A stretch of DNA of 64,000 bases. Source: Rhizobium sp. NXC14. Lineage in GTDB: Bacteria; Pseudomonadota; Alphaproteobacteria; Rhizobiales; Rhizobiaceae. The stretch covers positions 2,917,001-2,981,000 of the forward strand of contig NZ_CP021030.1 of the NCBI RefSeq assembly GCF_002117485.1, written 5' to 3'. Below are positions 52,588-62,227 of this stretch, piece after piece. Numbering within the stretch: position 1 is the stretch's first letter; every line of letters starts with the position of its first letter. Made by a program: the position numbers and the translations under genes. The notes under the pieces are model-generated. The model was given only the letters and a program-made list of their open reading frames with translations, had not been told where the DNA came from and did no database searches.

Positions 52588-54423
52588 CTAATATTCGAGC
52601 GGCAGCGTCGCGTTTTCGAGCCACGCCCTGACGTCGGGATCGTGGATCAGCGGCATCAGCGCCTCGCATGTGCGGCGGTGATAGTCATTGAACCAATGCA
52701 GCTCATCATGGGTTAGAAGCTCGGGAATGACGAGGCTGCGGTCGATCGGGCAGAAGGTCAGCGTCTCGAAGCCGAGCATCGGCATGTCGCCGCCTTCGAT
52801 CTCCTCGGCGCCGCGCACATAGATCAGGTTCTCGATGCGGATGCCGAAGCTGCCCGGCCGGTAATAACCCGGCTCGTTCGAAAGGATCATGCCCGGCAGC
52901 AATTCCTGCGTCGAAAGCCGGGAGATGCGCTGTGGTCCCTCATGCACAGAGAGATAAGAGCCGACCCCATGTCCAGTGCCATGGGCGAAGTCGGCGCCCG
53001 ACCGCCACAGCGCGATGCGCGCCAGCGGATCGAGGTCGCAGCCGCGTGTACCCTTCGGGAAACGTGCCGTGCTGATCTGAACCATTCCCTTGAGCACCAT
53101 CGTGAAGAAACGGCGATGCTCTTCCGACACCGTGCCGATCCCGACCGTGCGGGTAATATCGGTCGTGCCGTTGATGTATTGCGCACCGGAGTCGATCAAG
53201 AAAAGTTCGCCTGCTTCGATCATCCGGTTGGTCGCGGTGGTAACGCGATAATGCATGATCGCCGCATGTTCGCCGGCGCCCGAGATCGTATCGAAGGATA
53301 TATCCTTCAGCGGATTCTGCATGCTCTGGCCGACTCGAGCGCGCACCGCCTCCAGATGTTCGGCAGCAGAAATCTCGCTTACGCTGCCCGGCTTCTCCTG
53401 CGACAGCCAATAGAGGAATTCCACCATCGCTGCTCCATCCTGCAGATGTGCAGCGGCCGAGCCGTTGATTTCCACGTCATTTTTCACCGCGCGCGGCAGC
53501 TTAGCGGGGTCGGCGCCCTCCACCACTTCGCCGCCCGCCTTGCGGATAATCTCCGCCAGCGCATGGGAGGCGATATCAGCATCGATCAGCACGCGGCCGC
53601 CATCCCTGGACACGGCAGCAAGCCTCTCTTCGAGCGCCGATGGCGGAAGTTGCGTGCATATCTGCCCGAGATAAGCCTCAGTCTCGATTCCAGTCTTGCG
53701 CTTGTCGAGGAAGAGTTCGGACCGCCGGTCGGCGTGGATGATGGCGCGCGCCAGCGGATGCGGCGTGTGCGGCACGTCGGCACCGCGGATATTGAAGATC
53801 CAGGCAATCGAGGAGGGATCCGCAATCAGCACCGCGGCGAGGTTCTTCTTCGAAAGATCAGCGGCAATCGTCGCAATCTTATCGCTTGCCAGCACGCCGG
53901 CTTGGGCGACATTCTGGATGGTGACGGCGCCGAGCGGCTCGGAAGGCCGATCGCTCCACAACCTGTCGAGCGGATTGTACGGCAGGAAGACCAACCTCCC
54001 GCCGATCTCCGCCAGTGCCCTTTCCAGACGCCGTACCTCCGCGCCGGCGTGAAGCCAGGGATCGATGCCGAGCCTCAGCCCCTTAGTTCCGTTTGCGGCA
54101 AGCCAGACATGCGGCGGCTCGTTCACCAGATCGCCGCCCGAAAACACCGAGCCGTCGACTTGTTCGGCGAGCTGCGTCACATAGCGCCCGTCGACGAAGA
54201 CGATCGCCTGCGTCCGCAGGATCAGCGCGATGCCCGCCGAGCCGGTGAAACCCGTCAGCCATGCCAGCCGCTCGGAGCAGGCCGGAACATATTCGCCGTT
54301 GAACTCATCGGCGCGCGGCACGAGGAAAGCATCGATGCCTAGCGAATCGAAAGTAGCGCGCAGCGCCGAAACTCGTTCCTTGCCGAACTGCGGCGTGGAG
54401 GTGACTTCGAAAGACTGGAACAT
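52588..54423 (-). CDS. Xaa-Pro aminopeptidase (M24B)
   Basis: About 611 residues, the three-domain length of cytosolic aminopeptidase P1. ATG 54423 starts MFQSFEVTSTPQFGKERV; the longer frame has no support. Dimetal ligands are Asp in LIDSGAQYINGTTDITRTVG (two Asp), His in FAHGTGHGVGSYLSVHEGP, Glu in ILSNEPGYYRPG and Glu in FGIRIENLIYV. It removes N-terminal residues before proline. Confidence 0.95.
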   Translation of the reverse strand: MFQSFEVTSTPQFGKERVSALRATFDSLGIDAFLVPRADEFNGEYVPACSERLAWLTGFTGSAGIALILRTQAIVFVDGRYVTQLAEQVDGSVFSGGDLVNEPPHVWLAANGTKGLRLGIDPWLHAGAEVRRLERALAEIGGRLVFLPYNPLDRLWSDRPSEPLGAVTIQNVAQAGVLASDKIATIAADLSKKNLAAVLIADPSSIAWIFNIRGADVPHTPHPLARAIIHADRRSELFLDKRKTGIETEAYLGQICTQLPPSALEERLAAVSRDGGRVLIDADIASHALAEIIRKAGGEVVEGADPAKLPRAVKNDVEINGSAAAHLQDGAAMVEFLYWLSQEKPGSVSEISAAEHLEAVRARVGQSMQNPLKDISFDTISGAGEHAAIMHYRVTTATNRMIEAGELFLIDSGAQYINGTTDITRTVGIGTVSEEHRRFFTMVLKGMVQISTARFPKGTRGCDLDPLARIALWRSGADFAHGTGHGVGSYLSVHEGPQRISRLSTQELLPGMILSNEPGYYRPGSFGIRIENLIYVRGAEEIEGGDMPMLGFETLTFCPIDRSLVIPELLTHDELHWFNDYHRRTCEALMPLIHDPDVRAWLENATLPLEY

Positions 54424-54576
54424 GCTGGAAATCCGAATGGTTGAAACGAATCTGGTTAACGGGATGCCGGCCATGTTAGCGAAATTTAAATCGATGGGGA
54501 GAAAAAGCGACGAAACGAGGCGAAACCGTTGGGCCTGCTCGGCATTTTGACGGAACTGTGACGCCAAAAGTTAATT

Positions 54577-54592
54577 TGGCACGCTTTATGCA
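54577..54592 (+). promoter_or_regulatory. sigma-54-like promoter of the 57-aa gene
   Basis: TGGCACG-CTTT-ATGCA matches the RpoN consensus TGGCACG-N4-TTGCW at all but one position, and has GG and GC ten bases apart. Start would be near 54603, about 99 bases before the ATG. A housekeeping promoter nearer the gene (around the AT-rich 54641-54657) is not excluded. Confidence 0.55.
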
Positions 54593-54701
54593 TTGGCCGC
54601 ATGGCTCCCATGATGAAAACCCTCTGCCTCCGCATTTGAGAATAGCTATATAGCCACCATCGAACGGTTCGGATGAGCCAGCAAACAAAGGAAATTTTGA
54701 A

Positions 54702-54875
54702 ATGACCGCCTCTCTCTCGCGCTTCGCATACAGCAGCCCGGTGCAGGCTGGCGAACGCCAGACTGTGCGTCACGTGATCGGCGCCCGCCGCCCGCAGAAC
54801 GAGGACAGCCTCAAGCTTCTCGGTGCCGGCCAGCGCGTCACGCGCCACCAGGGCGCGCCCAGCTACGCCTTCTAA
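54702..54875 (+). CDS. 57-residue conserved-looking small protein
   Basis: ATG 54702 with AAGGAAA 8 bases upstream; it ends TAA 54875. The product begins MTASLSRFAYSSPVQAGER and ends GAPSYAF. It is basic, with RHVIGARRPQNEDSLKLLG in the middle, has no membrane segment and no domain I recognise. A sigma-54-like site lies upstream and a strong terminator downstream (54989-55022), so it forms its own transcription unit. Confidence 0.7.
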   Translation: MTASLSRFAYSSPVQAGERQTVRHVIGARRPQNEDSLKLLGAGQRVTRHQGAPSYAF

Positions 54876-54988
54876 GCTTAAAGCCTGTCCGTCTCCTCCC
54901 TCCCGGACCGGCCTATTGGAATGCAGTAGAGCCCGCTCGAGCGCTCCTCCTCCTTCGAGCTCGCGGGCATTGACCGGAAGACCGGTCC

Positions 54989-55022
54989 AAGGCGGTGCCA
55001 TCGGCGCCGCCTTTTTCTTTTG
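54989..55022 (+). terminator. intrinsic terminator of the 57-aa gene
   Basis: Eleven paired bases, AAGGCGGTGCC (54989-54999) with GGCGCCGCCTT (55003-55013), one G-U, loop ATC, then TTTCTTTT. It lies 113 bases past the stop. Confidence 0.88.
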
Positions 55023-55075
55023 AGAACGGCACGGAAACCGCACTATCCTGTGGGACAACTGACGTCACGACTTGT

Positions 55076-55106
55076 TCCCTCCTCTCCCCAGCGGGGAGAA
55101 GAGGGA
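55076..55106. repeat. rhizobial palindrome, possible prmA terminator
   Basis: A 14-base stem with one G-U pair (55076-55089 and 55093-55106) around AGC, 36 bases past the prmA stop. The core CTCCCCAGCGGGGAG is the inverse of the repeat at 3094-3114. Confidence 0.65.
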
Positions 55107-55141
55107 GTAAGTCGCACCCGTCGCCCCGATCCTCTCCCTCC

Positions 55142-56020
55142 TCAAGGCCGATCGAAATAAATCGTCACCCAGCCGTTCCGCCAGATCGTCCTGACATGGC
55201 GGAGCCGCGCGCCGCTATAGGCGGCGATCACCTTCCACCGTTGTGACGCGAGAATGCCTGAAAGGATCACCGATCCGCCGGGCGCAAGATGCGTGGCGAG
55301 CTTTGGCGCCATCCGAATCAAGGGCCGGGCGAGAATATTGGCGATGATGAGGTCGAAGGGGCCATTCTCCGAGAAGGCCGTCGAATGGAACCCCGGTGCG
55401 GTCTTCGTGACGATGCCAGACGCGATGCCATTGCGTCGTACGTTCTCAGCAGCGACCCGCGTAGCGATCGGATCGATATCGGTCGCAAGCACCGGGATGT
55501 TTTTGAGCTTACGCACCGCGATCGCCAGGACGCCACTGCCGGTGCCGAGATCAAGCGCATTGCGAACCCGGCGCGAACACATCACTGCATCGATCATCTC
55601 CAGGCAACCGGCCGTCGTTCCGTGATGGCCGGTACCGAAGGCTTGGCCGGCATCGATCTCGATGGCGATGTCACCGGAGCGGACCTTGTCTCGGTCATGC
55701 GAGCCATGCACCAGGAAGCGCCCCGCCCTGACCGGCTTCAGGCCCTCCAGCGATTTCGCCACCCAATCGACATCCGGGATGACTTCTCGCGACAGCTGAG
55801 CATCGGGAAAAGCGACCTTCAGCGCTGCCTCAATGCGGGAGCGCACATCCGCCTCGTCCTCGGCCATCATATAGACCGAGGCCTCCCATATATCCTTCTT
55901 CTCATCGATTTCGGTGGTGCCGATGGCAAAGTCTTCTTCGCCGAAGACTTGGGTCAGGAGATCGAGGATCGCTTCGGCCTGGCTTTCGGTGGTCGACACG
56001 TAAAGGCGGATTTCACTCAC
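55142..56020 (-). CDS. prmA: ribosomal protein L11 methyltransferase
   Basis: 292 residues. An N-terminal substrate-binding domain, then the SAM-binding core: GQAFGTGHHGTTAGCLEMID, ALDLGTGSGVLAIAVRKL, VLATDIDPIATRVAAENVRR and LIIANILARPLIRMA (the NxLAxP-like motif). It trimethylates L11. Confidence 0.93.
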   Translation of the reverse strand: MSEIRLYVSTTESQAEAILDLLTQVFGEEDFAIGTTEIDEKKDIWEASVYMMAEDEADVRSRIEAALKVAFPDAQLSREVIPDVDWVAKSLEGLKPVRAGRFLVHGSHDRDKVRSGDIAIEIDAGQAFGTGHHGTTAGCLEMIDAVMCSRRVRNALDLGTGSGVLAIAVRKLKNIPVLATDIDPIATRVAAENVRRNGIASGIVTKTAPGFHSTAFSENGPFDLIIANILARPLIRMAPKLATHLAPGGSVILSGILASQRWKVIAAYSGARLRHVRTIWRNGWVTIYFDRP

Positions 56021-56088
56021 GATAGGCGGTCTTTCCCGTTTCCGTTGCCCGCCATCGGTCGAGCCAACGTCCCATCACGCTGAAGCCA

Positions 56089-56688
56089 TCACCCCTTATG
56101 GACGAGATTCTCCAGCTTCTTTACCGCCGTGTCCGGATTTTCGCCATAGGCGATCGTTCCGGAAAACCGCCCGGCGGAATCGAGCAGGAAGACCGACGCA
56201 GTATGATCCATCGTATAGTCGCCGTTTGGATCCTTCTCGTCGACCGGCACCTTCTTGGCATAGACGCGGAACCCCTTGATGACCTCGGCGATCTTGTCCG
56301 GTGGGCCCGAAATGCCGGTAATTCGCTTGGAAACGTTGGACAAGTACTCGTTCATGATCTCGGGCGTATCGCGCTCCGGATCGACGGTCACAAAATAGGC
56401 CTGCAGATTGTCACCGTTGGGATCGACCTTCTCCATCCAGCCGTTCAGTTCGAACAGCGTTGTCGGGCAAACTTCCGGGCAATGGGTAAAGCCGAAGAAC
56501 AGCGCCGTCGGCTTGCCGCGCAGCGCCTGCTCGGTGATCGGCTGGCCGCTTTGGGAAACCAACGTGAAAGGCACGCCGAAGGGAGCTTCCGCCACGACGT
56601 CCCGCGACTTCATGGAATAACTCACCGCGCCGAGAATCCCAGCAAGTATCAGAACACCGATCCAGACGGCGATGCGGAATCTCTTCAT
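56089..56688 (-). CDS. SCO1/SenC-family copper chaperone
   Basis: About 199 residues from ATG 56688 (GAGGA 8 bases upstream). An N-terminal membrane anchor (AVWIGVLILAGILGAVSYSM) holds a thioredoxin-fold domain with the copper ligands Cys70 and Cys74 (HCPEVCP) and His162 (MDHTASVF). It helps assemble the CuA centre of cytochrome oxidase or acts as a thiol redox protein. No oxidase gene is adjacent. Confidence 0.92.
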   Translation of the reverse strand: MKRFRIAVWIGVLILAGILGAVSYSMKSRDVVAEAPFGVPFTLVSQSGQPITEQALRGKPTALFFGFTHCPEVCPTTLFELNGWMEKVDPNGDNLQAYFVTVDPERDTPEIMNEYLSNVSKRITGISGPPDKIAEVIKGFRVYAKKVPVDEKDPNGDYTMDHTASVFLLDSAGRFSGTIAYGENPDTAVKKLENLVHKG

Positions 56689-57074
56689 GGCGTGATCCTC
56701 GATCAGGCGGATGTGCCACCCGCCCCTGCCGGCGTGATTATCGTCTCGGCCGAAGGCGCGCAATTCAAGAATATGTTTTTTGACCCGTGATTAATTGTCT
56801 CACGAACCGCAGCCGTCGATCACCCGAAAGTCAGTCTGCCAGAGTTGGAGTTCATCAAAAAGCATTGCGCCTGAACGACTTCCCTTCTGCCCGAACCGAC
56901 GGTCTCACAATAAACATCATTAGGAAAGGCTTAAGCCGTCACATCTATATTTAGCAGTGCGTGCGGCCCGGTCGAGCCGTTCTGACATGAAGTCTGCCGA
57001 GTGGCGAAACCTCCGGACGTCCGCATGAGGGTAAGAAAAACATAAACCCGAGCGGTTTGTGGAGGGGTCTTTTC
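56689..57074. other. divergent control region between the SCO and MCP genes
   Basis: 386 bases with no convincing gene. A GGCTTAAGCC palindrome lies near 56926-56935. GGAGGGG at 57061-57067 is the MCP ribosome site. No promoter with good spacing was identified. Confidence 0.5.
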
Positions 57075-59039
57075 ATGACGAATTCATCGGTGCGCAAGAG
57101 CCTGTCGGTCAGCCAGCGGCTCTGGACTCTGGGCGGTGCGGCCTTCATCGGTTTCGGAACGATGCTCGGCGTCGGCTGGTACGAGAACATGCGGGTCGAC
57201 ACGGCGTTGCGCCGCGCCGGCGAGATCCAGGCGAGCGTCAACCATATCGGCGACATGCGGCTTGCGAATCTGACGATGGTCTTGGCCGCGATGGACATCA
57301 TCGTCGACAAGGACAGCAAGGCCGTCGAGCCCGAGCGCATCAAACTAATCGGTGATTCGCTGACTGCTCTTTCGGGTGGTTCGAAAGAGATGCACCTTCT
57401 TGCGAATGAAATGCAAGTCGACAGCCTGTTGAAGAGCTATGACGCCGATGTCGCCGCAATCGGCAAGGCAATACGTGTCGATCTCGTCGCGCTGGTTCAG
57501 CAGGGCGCGGCTGATGCGGAATTCGACAAAATCGACGACGCGATCGACGGCGCCGGCGAAGAGCTGACCGCGACCCTCGACAAGCTCGCCGCTGAAGGCA
57601 CGGTTTTCGCCCAGCAGCATGTCGAGCTCGCCAATGCCGTGTCGCGAGAGGCCCTCATCCTGCAGATCGGCCTCGGCGTCCTAGCCATCCTCGTCATGGG
57701 TGTCCTGCAATATGTCCATGGCGGCTCGATCCGGCGTGGCATCGGCGCCGTGCGCGAAAGCATGCAGCGCATCATGAACGGCGATCTCGCCAGCAACGTC
57801 GCTGAAAAGACCCGCGGCGACGAAATAGGCGAGATGGCTCGCGCCGCCGACGGCTTCCGCCTCGCCGCTATCGAGAAGCGCGACCTTGAAGCCCAAGCCC
57901 AGACAGACAGACAGCGCAGCGATGCTGAGCACCGTGCCCGCGAAGCCGCCAAGCTCGCCGACGCCGAAGCGCTCAGCGCCGCCGTCGCCGCTCTCGGCGC
58001 CGGCCTTACCCGCCTTTCGGGCGGCGACGTGACCGTGACCATCGACCAGCCGTTCCGCGAAGAGCTGGAGCGCTTGCGCCTGGATTTCAACCAGACGACC
58101 GCGACGCTGCGCAGGGCGATGAGTGACATCGCCATCAACAGCAGCTCGATCGAGGCGAACAGCCGCCAGATGCGCGCCGCCGCCGACGATCTCGCCAAGC
58201 GCACCGAGCAGCAGGCCGCTTCCCTGGAAGAAACCTCGGCAGCCCTCGACCAGATCACCGCCACTGTCCGTAACGCCACGAGCCGCGCCGAGGAAGTCGG
58301 CCACATGGTCTCTCACACCCGCGAGAATACCGCGAAGTCGGACATCGTTGTCGGTGATGCGATGGCCGCGATGGAGCGAATCGAGGGCGCCTCCCGCGAG
58401 ATCGGCAAGATCATCAACGTCATCGACGAAATCGCATTCCAGACGAACCTCCTGGCGCTCAATGCCGGTGTCGAGGCAGCGCGCGCCGGCGAGGCCGGCA
58501 AGGGCTTCGCCGTCGTTGCCCAAGAAGTGCGCGAACTCGCCGGCCGTGCTGCGGGTGCTGCCAAGGATATCAAGACGTTGATCGGAAAATCCGGCGAGGA
58601 AGTGAAGATCGGCGGCGAATTGGTGACAGCCGCGGGTGAAGCGCTTCGCCAGATCGGCGAAGATGTTCTGCGCATCGACGAACATGTTAAATCAATCGTA
58701 ACCTCTGCGCGCGAACAATCAGTCGGATTGAACGAAATCAATACTTCGATCAGCCAGATGGATCAGGTCACGCAGAAGAACGCGGCCATGGTGGAAGAGA
58801 CGAATGCCGCAAGCCATACGCTCGCCGTCGACGCCGAAAATCTGACGCAACTGATCAAGCAGTTCAAAACCGGCGAGGGCATGAGCGCCCGGCAAACGCC
58901 GCGAGAGGCAACCGCCGCCTCGCATTCGAGACCTTCTCCCGCACGCAGCCTGATCGGCAAAGTCGCGGGCGCATTCAACGGCGGTTCTGCCGCCAAAGCC
59001 ATCGCCGCTCCCGCCGGGGACAACTGGGAAGAATTCTGA
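57075..59039 (+). CDS. methyl-accepting chemotaxis protein
   Basis: About 654 residues from ATG 57075. A segment near residues 20-37, a periplasmic helical bundle of about 150 residues, and a second segment ([20 protein letters not shown]) precede HAMP and linker helices. The signalling tip reads [20 protein letters not shown] then [20 protein letters not shown]. The C-terminus NWEEF is a CheR/CheB-tethering pentapeptide. It is cotranscribed with a CheW gene 2 bases downstream. Confidence 0.94.
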   Translation: MTNSSVRKSLSVSQRLWTLGGAAFIGFGTMLGVGWYENMRVDTALRRAGEIQASVNHIGDMRLANLTMVLAAMDIIVDKDSKAVEPERIKLIGDSLTALSGGSKEMHLLANEMQVDSLLKSYDADVAAIGKAIRVDLVALVQQGAADAEFDKIDDAIDGAGEELTATLDKLAAEGTVFAQQHVELANAVSREALILQIGLGVLAILVMGVLQYVHGGSIRRGIGAVRESMQRIMNGDLASNVAEKTRGDEIGEMARAADGFRLAAIEKRDLEAQAQTDRQRSDAEHRAREAAKLADAEALSAAVAALGAGLTRLSGGDVTVTIDQPFREELERLRLDFNQTTATLRRAMSDIAINSSSIEANSRQMRAAADDLAKRTEQQAASLEETSAALDQITATVRNATSRAEEVGHMVSHTRENTAKSDIVVGDAMAAMERIEGASREIGKIINVIDEIAFQTNLLALNAGVEAARAGEAGKGFAVVAQEVRELAGRAAGAAKDIKTLIGKSGEEVKIGGELVTAAGEALRQIGEDVLRIDEHVKSIVTSAREQSVGLNEINTSISQMDQVTQKNAAMVEETNAASHTLAVDAENLTQLIKQFKTGEGMSARQTPREATAASHSRPSPARSLIGKVAGAFNGGSAAKAIAAPAGDNWEEF

Positions 59040-59041
59040 TC

Positions 59042-59509
59042 ATGAACAACAACGCCATCAAGCAGTCGGGCGCCTATCTCGAAATCGTTTCGTTCCATCT
59101 GGGCGACCAGGAATTCTGCATCGACATCATGGCCATCCGCGAAATCCGCGGTTGGGCGCCGGTGACGCCGATGCCGCATACCCCGCCCTACGTGTTGGGC
59201 CTCATCAACCTGCGCGGCGCGGTGATCCCGGTCATCGACATGGCCTGCCGCCTCGGCATGAAGATGACCGAACCCTCCGAGCGCTCGGCGATCATTGTCA
59301 CCGACATCGCCGGCAAGCTGGTCGGCCTGCTGGTCGAACAGGTTTCCGACATGATGACCATCAAGAGCGAAGACCTGCAGCCGCCGCCGGAAATCATCCC
59401 GGAAGCCCAGCGCGCCTTCTGCCGCGGCATCGTCGCACTCGAGAAGACCATGGTCTGCTTCCTCAACCTCGATACGGTCATCGCCGACGAGTTGAACCAG
59501 GCGGCTTGA
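59042..59509 (+). CDS. CheW-type chemotaxis coupling protein
   Basis: 155 residues with one CheW domain: IVSFHLGDQEFCIDIMAIRE, MPHTPPYVLGLINLRGAVIP, VTDIAGKLVGLLVEQVSDMM. It links receptors to CheA. It starts 2 bases after the MCP stop, outside any larger che cluster in this window, and probably serves that receptor. Confidence 0.94.
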   Translation: MNNNAIKQSGAYLEIVSFHLGDQEFCIDIMAIREIRGWAPVTPMPHTPPYVLGLINLRGAVIPVIDMACRLGMKMTEPSERSAIIVTDIAGKLVGLLVEQVSDMMTIKSEDLQPPPEIIPEAQRAFCRGIVALEKTMVCFLNLDTVIADELNQAA

Positions 59510-59666
59510 TATTCTTTTAGATACGAAATTCAAAGGCTCGGCTCGTCCGGGCCTTTCCTGTTTTTCGTCAGAAAGTACACATGCTTAGCGTGTGCGGTCC
59601 CTTACTCCGAAGGGCAGAGGGGTAGCACACCAAGCCTTCAAGTATGCGGAGACGGTGCGGCTTACC

Positions 59667-59690
59667 CCTTCTCCCCCCGAGGAGAGAAGG
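59667..59690. repeat. degenerate rhizobial intergenic palindrome
   Basis: CCTTCTC (59667-59673) and GAGAAGG (59684-59690) around a G/C-rich centre; the following bases resemble the right part of RIME-like sequences. The 240-base gap after cheW holds only this. Confidence 0.5.
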
Positions 59691-59749
59691 TGGCGCGAAG
59701 GGTCGGATGAGGAGGCGGACGGCACATCAGAAGAAAGGATCTCCAGCCC

Positions 59750-60241
59750 CTATGGCTTCCCATTCTTCCAAGTCACGCTCTGCCCATAAAGCGGAACGGT
59801 CGAGATCGACATCTTCGCCGAACCATCGGTCAATTGGCGCGAATGGGCGAGATAGATCAGCGTGTCGTTGGCCTTGTCGTAGATGCGGTTGACAACCAGC
59901 GTCTTCCAGATCAGCGACATGCCCTGGCGGAACACCTCGCTGCCGTCCTTGGAGAGGTCGATGTTGCCGATCTCGATTGGTCCGGTCTGGCGGCAAGCGA
60001 TCGAATTGTTGGACGGATCTTCGAACCAGTTGCCGTTCTTAAACCGATCGATCAGGCTGCGATCGAAATAGGTGACGTGGCAAGTGATGCCCTTGACCTC
60101 CGGGTCGGAGAGTGCCTCGACGATGATGTCGTTGCCGATCCAGTCGACCCCGACCTTGCCGACGACTTCGGCCGAGGCGGCGCCCGCGGAAATAGCGGCG
60201 AAGGAAAATGCGGCGAGAAGAAACGTGCGAAGCTTGGTCAT
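59750..60241 (-). CDS. CreA family periplasmic protein
   Basis: About 163 residues from ATG 60241 (AGGGAG 6 bases upstream). A signal peptide (LLAAFSFAAISAGAASAEVV) is followed by the family core: GVDWIGNDIIVEALSDPEVK, HVTYFDRSLIDRF, NNSIACRQTGPIEI and LVYLAHS-like (LIYLAHSRQLTDG). The gene was named in E. coli from the cre region; its biochemical role is unknown. Confidence 0.9.
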   Translation of the reverse strand: MTKLRTFLLAAFSFAAISAGAASAEVVGKVGVDWIGNDIIVEALSDPEVKGITCHVTYFDRSLIDRFKNGNWFEDPSNNSIACRQTGPIEIGNIDLSKDGSEVFRQGMSLIWKTLVVNRIYDKANDTLIYLAHSRQLTDGSAKMSISTVPLYGQSVTWKNGKP

Positions 60242-60319
60242 GGCGGCTCCCTGGATGATCCGCATTCTAGATAAGCATGCACCTGGGCTTTGCAAGAAAT
60301 CGCTGTTGTTGCGGGGCGT

Positions 60320-60943
60320 TCAGGCCTTCCGGCAGGTGCAGGGCGCATAGCCACGCGCCGTCAGCCGCCCCGGCGTCATACCGATCAGCGCCGGGATTGC
60401 TTCCACGGCCTTCGCCTTGACCGCCCTTGCCATCTCGATCGCCGCAGCCGCGCAAACCGCCGCATCCTCGGCGGCATTATGGTGCATGAAGCGCAGCCCG
60501 AGATGCTCGGCGATCAGGTTCAGCCGATGCGAGAGGAAATGCGGCCAGATGCGCTGCGCCATCTTCAGGCTGCAGAGATAGGTCAGCTCAGGATAGGATT
60601 GCCGGTAGAGATCGAGGCTCGCCCGCCAGACGCTGAAGTCGAATGCCGCATTGTGCGCGATCATCGTCGCGCCGCTGATATCGTCGTAGAACTCGTCCAT
60701 CACCTCGGGAAATTCAGGCGCATCCTCGACATCCTCCGGCCGAATTCCGTGGATCGCGATGTTCATGCCGGAAAAGCGCATGTCTCTGGGGCGGATCAGC
60801 CGCTCCTCGACGCGCGTCACCCTACCCTCCTCGATCCAGGCAAGCCCGACAGAACAGGCGCTGCCGCGCTGCTCGTTGGCTGTCTCGAAATCGATGGCAA
60901 TGGTCTTCAAGGGTAAAATCCGAATCGTCTGCCCTACCGGCAT
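60320..60943 (-). CDS. DEDDh 3'-5' exonuclease
   Basis: About 207 residues from ATG 60943. Catalytic motifs: IAIDFETANEQRGSACSVGL (D, E), MIAHNAAFDFSVWRASL (D) and HNAAEDAAVCAAAA (H, D). The 3' tail has MTPGRLTARGYAPCTCRKA. It resembles DNA polymerase III epsilon-like nucleases but lacks polymerase-binding parts; repair or RNA turnover is possible. The start is uncertain, no clear ribosome site. Confidence 0.82.
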   Translation of the reverse strand: MPVGQTIRILPLKTIAIDFETANEQRGSACSVGLAWIEEGRVTRVEERLIRPRDMRFSGMNIAIHGIRPEDVEDAPEFPEVMDEFYDDISGATMIAHNAAFDFSVWRASLDLYRQSYPELTYLCSLKMAQRIWPHFLSHRLNLIAEHLGLRFMHHNAAEDAAVCAAAAIEMARAVKAKAVEAIPALIGMTPGRLTARGYAPCTCRKA

Positions 60944-61093
60944 AATGTCAGCCGGAGGCGAAGGCAAATCCCGGCCTATTGACATCTGCACGCGGATGGG
61001 GAAACTTTCGCGCATGATCAACTCTGTGACGCATACCATGCATCATATCGCCACGACCCCTCCAGGGTACGCGGGAGCGATGGTGCGTCACTA

Positions 61094-62135
61094 GAGCCTG
61101 CTGCTTTCATACGGAAGCATATCCTGAGTTTGTGAGGTAGTTTGCGCATTCTGCTGGCGAGAAGCAGTCGAGCATTTCACCAGCCTTGCGCCATGTCGCT
61201 TCGACTGTGCGAGGCTGTTCTCTCCTAATTAGGTGCTTAAGCTTGGCAAAGACTTGCTCGATGGGATTGAGGTCCGGGCTGTAAGGCGGCAGGAAGAAGA
61301 GGTGCGCGCCTGCGGCCCGGATGGCACGACGGACAGCTTGGCCCTTATGGCTGCCGAGATTGTCGAGGATGACGATGTCGCCCTTGGCGAGCGTGGGCAC
61401 GAGGATCCTCTGGATATAGAGGGTAAAGAGTTCGCCGTTGATCGGCCCATCGATGACCCAAGGGGCGTCGATGCGGTCGCAGCGCAAGGCGGCAATGAAT
61501 GTCAGGGTTTTCCAGTGCCCATGCGGAACCGCGGCACATAGGCGTTGACCACGCGGTGCCCACCCCCTGAGGGGCGCCATGTTGGTCTTGATCCAGGTCT
61601 CATCGAGAAAGACCAGCCGCTGCGCTTCGATCCGCCGTTGATGGGTCTTCCAACGCAACCGTTTCCTGGCGATATCCATCCGCGTCTGCTCGGCCGGCAG
61701 AACCGTTTTTTTTGAAACTCAGGCCCTCGGCCCGGACGAACACCCAAACGGCGCGTCGCTCGGTCTTGATGCCGCGTTCGGCCAGTTCCGCCACAAGGCC
61801 TCGCGTCGTGAACGGGCCGGATCGACAGCGCTGGCGCAGCCAGTCGGCCCGTTCGCCGGACAAAGTCCGCTGCTTGCGACCGCCGACGCGGCCGGGCGTC
61901 AGAGCGCCGGTCTCCGCAAGGCGCTTCTTCCACTTCGAAACACAGGAGGGAGCAATCGCAAGTGCTGCTGCGATCGATCGTATCGTTTCTCCGGTGTTCA
62001 GGCGCGCCATCGCCCGTTCGCGAAGATCCTCAGAATATGGGTGCGTCATCCTTAGGCCGTCCTTTTCCGGTAGGACAGAGAATCATATTTCAGCTGATTT
62101 GCGAATCTGCGATTCTGAAAAATCGAAGCGTGCTC
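61094..62135 (-). mobile_element. IS630-family insertion sequence
   Basis: 1042 bases flanked on both sides by TA (61092-61093 and 62136-62137), the target duplicated by this family. The ends are imperfect inverted repeats: GAGCCTGCTGCTTT on the left and GAGCACGCTTCGATT read inward on the right. It carries the two transposase frames below. It lies in the gap between the exonuclease and GNAT genes, so no gene is broken. Confidence 0.85.
61107..62049 (-). CDS. IS630-type transposase made by frameshifting (orfA-orfB)
   Basis: OrfA starts at ATG 62049 with an HTH (ETIRSIAAALAIAPSCVSKW) and reads to the run of eight As at 61706-61713 (minus strand). OrfB continues in the +1 (equivalently -2) frame as TVLPAEQTR, then the DDE catalytic domain: LVFLDETWIKTNMAP, VILDNLGSHKG and LPPYSPDLNPIEQVFAKLKH. 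Joined, these give a normal transposase of about 313 residues. The A-run suggests ribosomal or polymerase slippage rather than decay. OrfB alone is 61107-61679. Confidence 0.85.
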
Positions 62136-62227
62136 TAGCCGTCCGATCATCCCGAGAACCCTGCCGAGGCGAGCAGGGTTTTCCAAAAAATCCCGGCTCT
62201 CCTCGCTGTAACCCAAGGAGAGATGCC

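Noticed and set aside
61107..62049. Calling the IS630 transposase a decayed pseudogene
   Set aside because: The break falls exactly on a run of eight As, a known slip site type in this family, and both halves keep their motifs.
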